From contig PMIG01000248.1 of the NCBI GenBank assembly GCA_003157055.1, positions 1 through 6,291 on the forward strand: a stretch of 6,291 bases of DNA, read 5' to 3'. The position numbers were made by a program, and so were the translations under genes. A model generated the notes under the pieces. That model was not told the DNA's origin. It ran no database searches and worked only from the letters and a program-made list of their open reading frames with translations. How positions within the stretch are numbered: the first letter of the stretch is position 1; every line of letters begins with the position of its first letter. The DNA comes from Bacteroidales bacterium (GTDB taxonomy: Bacteria > Bacteroidota > Bacteroidia > Bacteroidales > VadinHA17). This document shows positions 1 to 6,016 of this stretch, in pieces.

Positions 1-84
1 GAAAACCTTAAAAAACAATACAACGCTGATACCGTTGAGGAGGTATTTATAAAGATCGCAAGACCAGTAGCAGCAAAGGCATGA
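1..84 (+). CDS. ABC transporter ATP-binding subunit, C-terminal end only (partial)
   Basis: The window opens inside a gene whose last 27 codons are read in frame 1 and end at TGA (82-84). The tail contains TVEEVFIKIAR (residues 11-21 of the fragment), a sequence type often found at the extreme C-terminus of ABC-2 exporter ATPases (CcmA/YbhF-like). It lies downstream of the nucleotide-binding domain. No Walker or signature motif is visible because the gene is cut by the window edge. Its stop overlaps the start of the next gene as ATGA, so the two are probably translationally coupled. The protein would hydrolyse ATP in the cytoplasm to drive the two permeases that follow. The assignment rests on the tail motif and the gene context, so it is good but not certain. 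Confidence 0.8.
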   Translation, partial: ENLKKQYNADTVEEVFIKIARPVAAKA

Positions 85-1190
85 AAAGATTTCTCGGCTT
101 TGTTAAGAAAGAATTCCTGCATATTTTCAGGGATCCCCGCACTTTGTTCCTGTTGTTCGGGATACCTGCCGTACAGATATTATTATTCGGTTTTGTCGTC
201 AGCCAGGATATAAAAAATGCCGGCATAGCTTTTCTTGATCTTTCAAAAGATGAAGTGACACAGAAGCTTACGGATAAAATTATCTCTTCAGGCTTTTTTC
301 GGCAAACGGATAACTTATTCACCTATAATGATATAGATAAAGTACTTAAAAAAGGCAAAACAAGGGCTGTAATTGTTTATGAGGATAATTTCGGCAGGAA
401 TCTGCTTGAAAAAGGAAAAGCCTCAATGAGCATCATAGCTGACGGATCGGAACCAAATACAGCAACACTGGTCACAAATTACATAATGGCAATCACTGTT
501 GATTTCAACAGGGAAATAGCAGGGAAAACGGCAGGTACTGGTTCATTGATCACTCCGGAAGTCAGAATGTTCTATAATCCTGAGCTTAAGGGTCATTTCA
601 TGTTCGTTCCCGGTGTAATAACACTGATACTTATTCTAATCTGCGCCCTGATGACATCGGTGACCATTACCCGCGAAAAAGAGTTCGGCACAATGGAGGT
701 CTTGCTTGTATCGCCCTTGAAACCTCTCCAGATCATTCTGGGAAAAGTAATGCCATATTTTATCCTCTCATTGATAAATGTAAGTGTAATACTTATCTTA
801 TCATGGTTCGTTTTTGGACTGCCGGTCAAGGGAAGTATTATATTGCTTCTTGCCGAAAGCATGCTCTATATTCTCATGAGCCTTTCCCTTGGTATCCTGA
901 TATCCACGGTTTCCAAGACTATGCAGCAGGCTATCTTTATTTCCCTTATCGGACTGATGCTGCCAACCATTCTCCTTTCAGGCTTTATCTTTCCTGTTGA
1001 AAACATGCCGGCCGTATATCGCTGGCTCTGCACTATTATTCCTCCCCGATATTTTATAATAATCATTAAAAGCATTATGATAAAGGGAACCGGCTTCTTC
1101 TATGTCTGGAAAGAGACCCTGGTGCTAGTGGGAATGACTTTAATTTTTATAGGCTTAAGTGTCAGGAATTTCAAGATAAGGCTGGAGTAG
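81..1190 (+). CDS. ABC-2 type transporter permease, YhhJ/YbhR/YbhS-like (first of two)
   Basis: This 369-residue protein has the full length and layout of an ABC-2 exporter permease. A short basic cytoplasmic N-terminus (MKRFLGFVKKEF) leads into membrane segment 1 at about 22-40. A large soluble loop of about 130 residues follows (41-172) and should face the periplasm. A cluster of membrane segments follows at about 173-195, 222-246, 250-275, 282-304 and 340-360. Between segments 2 and 3 is the family hallmark TREKEFGTMEVLLVSP (197-212), a cytoplasmic element near where the ATPase docks. FPVENMP (304-310) is the conserved loop after segment 5. The ATG start overlaps the ATPase stop by 4 bp, with no Shine-Dalgarno sequence, so coupling is likely. 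It should form the membrane channel together with the next gene product. The substrate cannot be told from the sequence; related systems export drugs, polysaccharides or lipophilic compounds. Confidence 0.92.
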   Translation: MKRFLGFVKKEFLHIFRDPRTLFLLFGIPAVQILLFGFVVSQDIKNAGIAFLDLSKDEVTQKLTDKIISSGFFRQTDNLFTYNDIDKVLKKGKTRAVIVYEDNFGRNLLEKGKASMSIIADGSEPNTATLVTNYIMAITVDFNREIAGKTAGTGSLITPEVRMFYNPELKGHFMFVPGVITLILILICALMTSVTITREKEFGTMEVLLVSPLKPLQIILGKVMPYFILSLINVSVILILSWFVFGLPVKGSIILLLAESMLYILMSLSLGILISTVSKTMQQAIFISLIGLMLPTILLSGFIFPVENMPAVYRWLCTIIPPRYFIIIIKSIMIKGTGFFYVWKETLVLVGMTLIFIGLSVRNFKIRLE

Positions 1191-1218
1191 AAAAGTATAA
1201 AGGCACAATCAGAAGCAA

Positions 1219-2337
1219 ATGAGGACAATATTATATCTTATCAGAAAAGAGTTCATCCAGATCTTCCGGAATAAGTTCATCGGGAAGGCAATTTTTGCTG
1301 TTCCCATAGTTCAGATGCTTATTCTCGTCCCGGCAGTCACTTTCGAGATCAGGAATGTAAGGCTTTGCATTATCGACAGGGACATGACGCCTGAGTCAAG
1401 GGGTTTGATAAGCAGGCTTGAGGGTTCATCATTCTTTAAGGTCAATTATTCAACTCCATCTGAAGAAGAAGCAAATAAACTGCTTAACAAAGGCAAATGC
1501 GACCTGGTACTACAGTTCCCGTCAGGGTTCGGTAGAGAGATAATTACCGGGAAACCAGGGAGGCTTCTTGCTTCGATTAATGCAATCAATGCTTCATCAG
1601 CGCAGCTGACATGGGCTTACCTGAATGGCGTAATAAGCGATTACAACATGGATCTTATCCGTGAGAACATCAATATTAATACAGGATCATCACCCCCGAT
1701 AATCAGTATAACAAACAGGTACTGGTATAACGAGATGCTGAATTACAAATATTACATGCTTCCGGGTATTCTGGTGATACTCGTTACTGCCATCGGTTTT
1801 ATACTTGCAGGGTTGAATATGGTAAGAGAGAAAGAGGTTGGAACAATTGAGCAGATAAACGTCACTCCGGTCAAACGGTATCATTTTATAATTGCAAAAA
1901 TGGTCCCATTCCTGTTAATTGGCCTTGTTGATCTGGCTATTGGAATGATCCTGGGAAAGTTGGCTTTCAATATCCCTTTCGAAGGAAGCATTGCATTACT
2001 ATTCCTCAGTGCGACCCTGTTCCTGGTAGCTGTTCTGGGACTTGCACTTTTCATTTCCACCTTCTCATCCACTCAGCAGCAATATATGTTTGTAGGCTTT
2101 TTCTGCATGATAATCTTTATACTGATGAGCGGTGTATTCACGCCTCTTGAGAGCATGCCTGACTGGGCGCAGAAAATTGATGTTATCAACCCGGTAGCCT
2201 ACCTGATGCGCATCAACAGGATGGTAATGCTGAAAGGCTCAACTATTCATGATATAAGCCACGATCTTTATTCATTGGCAGTGATTGCGATTGTATTCAC
2301 TTCACTTGCAGTAAACCGATATAGGAAGACTGCATAA
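1219..2337 (+). CDS. ABC-2 type transporter permease, YhhJ/YbhR/YbhS-like (second of two)
   Basis: This 372-residue protein is a homologue of the preceding permease with the same architecture. It has a basic N-terminus (YLIRKEFIQIFRNK), membrane segment 1 at about 23-42, a periplasmic loop at about 43-178, and clustered membrane segments at about 180-200, 225-247, 255-281, 288-308 and 349-365. The hallmark REKEVGTIEQINVTPVK (203-219) aligns with the corresponding loop of the first permease, and FTPLESMPDWAQ (307-318) matches its FPVENMP loop. It starts at ATG 28 bp after the first permease, in the same operon. The two copies share motifs but differ widely elsewhere, which fits an old duplication and a heterodimeric transporter rather than a recent copy. 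There is no clear Shine-Dalgarno sequence. Substrate is unknown. Confidence 0.92.
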   Translation: MRTILYLIRKEFIQIFRNKFIGKAIFAVPIVQMLILVPAVTFEIRNVRLCIIDRDMTPESRGLISRLEGSSFFKVNYSTPSEEEANKLLNKGKCDLVLQFPSGFGREIITGKPGRLLASINAINASSAQLTWAYLNGVISDYNMDLIRENININTGSSPPIISITNRYWYNEMLNYKYYMLPGILVILVTAIGFILAGLNMVREKEVGTIEQINVTPVKRYHFIIAKMVPFLLIGLVDLAIGMILGKLAFNIPFEGSIALLFLSATLFLVAVLGLALFISTFSSTQQQYMFVGFFCMIIFILMSGVFTPLESMPDWAQKIDVINPVAYLMRINRMVMLKGSTIHDISHDLYSLAVIAIVFTSLAVNRYRKTA

Positions 2338-2375
2338 AAGTCCATAAAGTCGAAAGTCTGTAAAGTCAAAAGGTC
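2337..2375. repeat. Degenerate 16-bp tandem repeat between convergent genes
   Basis: Two adjacent 16-bp units, AAAGTCCATAAAGTCG (2337-2352) and AAAGTCTGTAAAGTCA (2353-2368), match at 13 of 16 positions. A broken third unit, AAAGGTC, follows (2369-2375). Each unit itself contains AAAGTC twice, giving a sub-period of about 9 and 7 bases. The tract fills most of the 41-bp gap between the end of the second permease and the end of the nuclease gene. I see no stem-loop in it, so it does not look like an ordinary bidirectional terminator. Its function is unknown; slipped-strand expansion of intergenic filler is the simplest explanation. Confidence 0.6.
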
Positions 2376-2378
2376 TCT

Positions 2379-3245
2379 TCATTTTGTTGAGATGATTGCT
2401 TCAACCGGCCAATGATCGGAAATAAAAAGTTTTCTTTCCTTCTTAGCTATTGTGTTGTGTTCCAATACTTTCATTCCGTTCCTGACAAAGATATAATCTA
2501 TTCTTCCAGATCCGGGCTTGTCAGAAAATCCGTTAAAAGTGTAAACCGGGCCTCCGGGTTTCTTTTCTGAAATAAGATAACTGTCGCTAAGCAGTGGAAC
2601 GCTTTCAGCCGGCCCAGTAAGAATGTTATATCCCTTTTCTGAAGGAAGCATATTGAAATCGCCGGTAATAATAAACGGGAAGCCTGAAGCTATGCTGTCG
2701 ACCTTAAATAAGAGCAACCTGGCGCTCATTGTTCTTGCCGAATCGGAATCGTGCGCAAAATGTGTATTGAAAAAATAGAAATGAGCATGACTTTTTTTAT
2801 CCACCAGTTCAATCCAGGTTACAATCCTTGGCAGAGAGGTTCCCCAGCCCATCGAACCGGCAGAATCAGGTTTTCCGGAGAGCCAGAATGTTTTGGTTCT
2901 TGCCAGGTCAAATCTGTCTTTCCTGAAGAAGAGAGGATTCATCTCTCCATCCTTGGCACCATCGTTTCTGCCAACCCCGACAGATAAATAATCTCTGAGA
3001 TAAGTCTGTATCACATCATACTGGTTCAAAAGCACCTCTTGCATACCCAGCACATCAGGTTTCTCATTTTTAATGAATCTACAGACCATCGATGCTCGTT
3101 TCGGCCATGAATTTGAACTATCATGAGGATTGTCGTACCTTATATTCAGAGTCATCACTTTTATTGCATTTTTTCCTGATTTATGCGAACAACTTAAGAG
3201 AAACACAAGAAATATCAGGGCAATATAATATGGGAGCTGTTTCAT
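2379..3245 (-). CDS. Endonuclease/exonuclease/phosphatase-family lipoprotein
   Basis: The ATG at 3245 gives 288 residues. Residues 1-19 form a lipoprotein signal: basic start, hydrophobic core, then lipobox LLSC with the lipidated Cys at 19. The residues after Cys (SHKSGKN) are not acidic, so they lack the Bacteroidota surface-export signal, and a periplasm-facing anchor is more likely. The rest is one EEP (DNase I-like) domain with its metal and catalytic motifs in order: TLNIRYDN (Asn34), GMQE (Glu70), NTHFAH (His162), GDFN (Asp196 and Asn198), RIDYIF (Asp250) and SDHWP (Asp277, His278). The family hydrolyses phosphodiester or phosphomonoester bonds; nucleic acids, phosphoinositides and sugar phosphates are all possible substrates. 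A TTG at 3254 would add three residues, but the candidate promoter leaves almost no leader for it. The gene stands alone, convergent with the permeases and divergent from mutL. Confidence 0.88.
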   Translation of the reverse strand: MKQLPYYIALIFLVFLLSCSHKSGKNAIKVMTLNIRYDNPHDSSNSWPKRASMVCRFIKNEKPDVLGMQEVLLNQYDVIQTYLRDYLSVGVGRNDGAKDGEMNPLFFRKDRFDLARTKTFWLSGKPDSAGSMGWGTSLPRIVTWIELVDKKSHAHFYFFNTHFAHDSDSARTMSARLLLFKVDSIASGFPFIITGDFNMLPSEKGYNILTGPAESVPLLSDSYLISEKKPGGPVYTFNGFSDKPGSGRIDYIFVRNGMKVLEHNTIAKKERKLFISDHWPVEAIISTK

Positions 3246-3262
3246 TATCTTCAAGTTTTATT

Positions 3263-3295
3263 CAAAGATAGTCATTATGATTTATAAACCTCCAA
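3263..3295 (-). promoter_or_regulatory. Candidate Bacteroidota-type promoter for the nuclease lipoprotein gene
   Basis: On the minus strand TATCTTTG (3270 down to 3263) matches the -7 consensus TAnnTTTG. A TTG (3295 to 3293) lies 22 bases upstream as a possible -33 element, slightly further than usual. Transcription would start near 3257-3259, leaving a leader of about 11-13 bases before the ATG at 3245. The alternative TTG start at 3254 would have only a few leader bases, which is the main reason to prefer the ATG. Confidence 0.45.
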
Positions 3296-3338
3296 GAGGC
3301 AATGTTTGAGAGCACGAAGCTCATCCGTGAATTATTTT

Positions 3339-3346
3339 TATATTTG
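3339..3346 (+). promoter_or_regulatory. Candidate -7 promoter element for mutL
   Basis: TATATTTG is an exact match to the Bacteroidota -7 consensus TAnnTTTG. It would place the transcription start near 3351-3353, about 25 bases before the mutL ATG. No TTG is found at the usual 19-21 bases upstream; the nearest (3306-3308) is 30 bases away. The call rests on one box and its position. Confidence 0.4.
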
Positions 3347-3376
3347 CTGCAGAAGAATTTTGGGAATAAAAATTAA

Positions 3377-5185
3377 ATGCCTGACATCATTAAACTCCTT
3401 CCTGACTCTGTTGCTAACCAGATAGCAGCAGGTGAAGTCATCCAGCGGCCAGCATCCGTTGTTAAGGAACTGATGGAAAACGCAGTCGATGCCGGGGCGA
3501 AGAGTATAAGTGTAATTATTAAAGACTCGGGCAAAACCCTGATACAGGTAGTCGATGACGGCGAAGGAATGTCAGAGACGGATGCAAGGCTTTCTTTTGA
3601 GCGTCATGCCACCTCAAAAATCTCAACTGCAAATGATCTCTTTTCCATCATTACCAAGGGTTTCAGGGGCGAAGCTCTTGCATCAATAGCGGCAGTAGCC
3701 ATGGTTGAACTCAGGACCAGGAAAGAGGAGAATGAGACAGGAACAATTATTGTCATAAACGGATCAAAAGTTGAAACCCAGGAACCATGCAGTTGTGCTA
3801 AAGGTTCCAGCTTTTCTGTAAAGAACCTCTTTTACAACGTGCCTGCAAGAAGAAAATTCCTTAAATCGGACACAACCGAGATGAGGCATATTATAATTGA
3901 ATTTCAAAAAATAGTCATTGCACATACAGATATCAGGTTCATCCTTCATCATAATGATACTGAAGTATATAACCTGCCTTCCGGGAATCACAGGCAGCGC
4001 ATCATAGGTGTTTTCGGGAAACAGATAAACTCCGATCTCATAACTCTTGAAACGGAGACCACCCTTATCTCCCTTAAAGGGTTTATAGGAAAGCCGGAGA
4101 GCGCCAGGAGAACCTACGGCGAACAGTTTTTCTTTGTGAATAACCGGTTTATGAAGCACCCTTATTTTCATAAGGCAGTTACAGAAGCGTACCAGAATAT
4201 ACTTCCTGCAGATGTAATTCCGACATATTTCATCTTCATGGAAATCGACCCGGCGTCAATTGATATAAACATCCACCCCACAAAAACAGAAATCAAGTTC
4301 GAGGATGAAAGGTCTATCTGGCAGATACTTATGGCTTCCGTTCGTGAGGCTCTTGGAAGGTTTAACATTGTCCCGTCTATCGACTTTGAAGATGAAGCTC
4401 TGATCGATATTCCGGTCAGGAGCTCATCGGATACCCTTCCCCAGCCTCCCGGGATTGAAATTAATCCGCGCTATAATCCCTTCGACGGAGATGAAGCCTC
4501 GATGAACAAACCCGGATTTATCGAAAGGTTCGAACGTGAAAACAACGCAAACTGGGAAAAGCTGTATACTGCCTTTGAGAAAGAAAGTGAATCTCACGTG
4601 ATTGTAGAAAAGATAAGTGAGACAGGAAGAAAATTCTTTCAGGTAAAAAACAAATATATTGTTTGCCCTGTAAAATCAGGGTTAATGCTCATCGACCAGA
4701 AAAGGGCCCATGAAAGAGTCCTGTATGAGAAATTCCTCGAGTGCCTCGATAAGAATAAACCGGTCAGCCAGAGCGAATTATTCCCTATATCTGTCGAGCT
4801 GAATCCTGCAGACATACTGGTATTAAAGGAGATTGAAAATGGCATAAGAGTGCTCGGTTTCAATATCCTCTTCCAGGGTAAAGACAAAGCTCTGATAAAA
4901 GGACGTCCCTCAGAATTTCTTACAAGCGATCCTGCAGAAATGCTTGGTATAATAATAGATGAATTCAAGACAAGAGAGTCCGATCCTTCAGCGGGATTGA
5001 AAGAGAGACTTGCTTCAGCAATGGCCGGAGCCTCCGCGATTCCATATGGTAAAATCCTGGATCAGAGCGAGATGGAAAATCTATTTGACATTCTCTTTGC
5101 ATGCTCAGCGCCAAACTATTCTCCTAAAGGCAAGCCTGTAATAATGATCATCACCCTGGAGGACCTGGATAAAAAATTCAAATAG
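3377..5185 (+). CDS. mutL: DNA mismatch repair protein MutL
   Basis: This cytoplasmic mismatch-repair protein couples MutS mismatch recognition to downstream excision. The 602 residues begin with a complete GHKL ATPase: NQIAAGEVIQRPASVVKELMENAVDAGA with catalytic Glu31 and Mg-binding Asn35, DDGEGM (61-65, with Asp60 opening DxGxG), ATSKI (78-82) and GFRGEAL (95-101). LFYNVPARRKFL (151-162) and the transducer motif HPTKTEIKFE (300-309, Lys303) follow. A linker of about 335-405 leads to the C-terminal dimerisation domain. There, LIDQKRAHERVLYE (438-451) stands where nuclease-type MutL has DQHAxxExxxxE, and SPKGKP (582-587) where it has CPHGRP. QSELFP (465-470) looks like a sliding-clamp-binding motif. 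The ATG has no Shine-Dalgarno but an A-rich leader. Identity is secure; whether it still cuts DNA is doubtful. Confidence 0.98.
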   Translation: MPDIIKLLPDSVANQIAAGEVIQRPASVVKELMENAVDAGAKSISVIIKDSGKTLIQVVDDGEGMSETDARLSFERHATSKISTANDLFSIITKGFRGEALASIAAVAMVELRTRKEENETGTIIVINGSKVETQEPCSCAKGSSFSVKNLFYNVPARRKFLKSDTTEMRHIIIEFQKIVIAHTDIRFILHHNDTEVYNLPSGNHRQRIIGVFGKQINSDLITLETETTLISLKGFIGKPESARRTYGEQFFFVNNRFMKHPYFHKAVTEAYQNILPADVIPTYFIFMEIDPASIDINIHPTKTEIKFEDERSIWQILMASVREALGRFNIVPSIDFEDEALIDIPVRSSSDTLPQPPGIEINPRYNPFDGDEASMNKPGFIERFERENNANWEKLYTAFEKESESHVIVEKISETGRKFFQVKNKYIVCPVKSGLMLIDQKRAHERVLYEKFLECLDKNKPVSQSELFPISVELNPADILVLKEIENGIRVLGFNILFQGKDKALIKGRPSEFLTSDPAEMLGIIIDEFKTRESDPSAGLKERLASAMAGASAIPYGKILDQSEMENLFDILFACSAPNYSPKGKPVIMIITLEDLDKKFK

Positions 5186-5199
5186 CGTTTTTATGACAT

Positions 5200-5241
5200 A
5201 TTGTCGGATTCATACATAAATAATAGCTTTGGTCCGACAAT
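5200..5241. repeat. Perfect 9-bp inverted repeat bracketing the rhomboid promoter
   Basis: ATTGTCGGA (5200-5208) is repeated exactly in inverted form as TCCGACAAT (5233-5241), with 24 bases between and arm centres 33 bp apart, close to three helical turns. The left arm covers the candidate -33 TTG and the right arm covers the expected transcription start. This layout suits an operator bound by a dimeric or looping regulator. In RNA reading through from mutL the arms could also pair as a hairpin, but no T-run follows, so a terminator is unlikely. Confidence 0.6.
5201..5231 (+). promoter_or_regulatory. Candidate Bacteroidota-type promoter for the rhomboid pair
   Basis: TTG (5201-5203) and TAGCTTTG (5224-5231) match the -33 and TAnnTTTG -7 elements with a 20-base spacer, the most consensus-like promoter in the window. 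Transcription should start near 5236, giving a leader of about 37 bases before the ATG at 5273. It would let the rhomboids be expressed separately from mutL. Confidence 0.55.
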
Positions 5242-5272
5242 TGATGGAAATGAAATCATTTAAAATCGACTG

Positions 5273-6016
5273 ATGAACGGATACGGAAGAGGATTTGCGG
5301 GATTGACGCCGGTGGTTAAGAATATCATCCTGATCAATGCACTGATGTTTTTTGCCTATTGGGCAGGCACTAAATTTTTTAATATTGACCTTAACGCAAT
5401 ACTTGGACTATATTTCCCAAAATCTGAAAATTTCAAGCCTATACAGCTTCTTAGCCATATGTTCATGCATGCCAATTTCTGGCATATTTTCTTTAACATG
5501 TATGCTCTTTTTATATTCGGAGTCATGCTGGAGAATGTGTGGGGCCCGAAGCGATTTTTAATTTTTTACCTGATTTGCGGATTCGGTGCAGCACTTGTTC
5601 ATGAGTCTGTTATTGCATATGAATACAGTAAAATTGCCCATACTCTTACACCTGAAAATCTTCAGCTCGTCCTTAAGGAAGGATCTGGTTATTGGAAGGA
5701 AGGAAAAGCGTTTACGGATCCTGCTATGAAGGATCTTCAGTTCCTGCTGAACATTCCGACTGTAGGAGCATCAGGCGCAATTTTCGGAGTACTGCTTGCT
5801 TTCGGAATGCTCTTCCCGAATACACAGCTCATGATAATCTTTCCGCCCATTCCGATAAAAGCCAAATATTTTGTACTGATATATGGCGGACTTGAACTCA
5901 TACTTGCAATTATGCAGCCCGGGAGCTCAATAGCGCATGCGGCACATGTCGGGGGTATGATATTTGGCTATATTCTTATCAAATACTGGCAGAAAACGAC
6001 TACAACTCTTTACTGA
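5273..6016 (+). CDS. Rhomboid family intramembrane serine protease (first of two)
   Basis: This 247-residue inner-membrane protein has all the residues of an active rhomboid protease, which cuts substrates within their membrane segments. Membrane segments are at about 16-35, 68-86, 94-113, 162-182, 197-214 and 220-238. The second carries HMFMHANFWHIFFN, with His71 and Asn75 in the oxyanion-stabilising HxxxN pattern. GASGAIFG (165-172) supplies nucleophile Ser167, and AHAAHVGG (221-228) supplies catalytic His225. A polar stretch of about 45 residues (114-160) separates segments 3 and 4. The ATG is the first start after an in-frame TAA (5261-5263). It lies 87 bp after mutL with its own candidate promoter, and its TGA shares one base with the next ATG. 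The substrate is unknown. Confidence 0.95.
   Translation: MNGYGRGFAGLTPVVKNIILINALMFFAYWAGTKFFNIDLNAILGLYFPKSENFKPIQLLSHMFMHANFWHIFFNMYALFIFGVMLENVWGPKRFLIFYLICGFGAALVHESVIAYEYSKIAHTLTPENLQLVLKEGSGYWKEGKAFTDPAMKDLQFLLNIPTVGASGAIFGVLLAFGMLFPNTQLMIIFPPIPIKAKYFVLIYGGLELILAIMQPGSSIAHAAHVGGMIFGYILIKYWQKTTTTLY

Noticed and set aside
37..43. GAGGAGG, resembling a strong Shine-Dalgarno sequence
   Set aside because: It encodes part of VEEVF in the ATPase tail and lies 37 bases before the next ATG, far too distant to serve it.
47..322. 91-codon minus-strand open frame over the ATPase/permease junction
   Set aside because: Overlaps two well-supported genes on the other strand and shows no family motif.
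3310..3322. GAGC/GCTC stem upstream of mutL
   Set aside because: A 4-bp stem cannot be distinguished from chance.
3764..4171. 135-codon open frame on the minus strand inside mutL
   Set aside because: It lies wholly opposite conserved MutL coding sequence and its translation has no recognisable domain; it is a shadow of mutL.
4639..4968. 109-codon open frame on the minus strand inside mutL
   Set aside because: Opposite the MutL C-terminal domain, with Ser- and Leu-rich content typical of antisense reading of real coding sequence.
5200..5241. Inverted repeat read as a rho-independent terminator for mutL
   Set aside because: The loop would be about 20 bases and no T-run follows the right arm; placement around the promoter fits an operator better.
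5248..5261. Short palindrome AAATGA-AA-TCATTT in the rhomboid leader
   Set aside because: Only 6 bp per arm and AT-rich, so it is easily produced by chance; not enough to call an operator.
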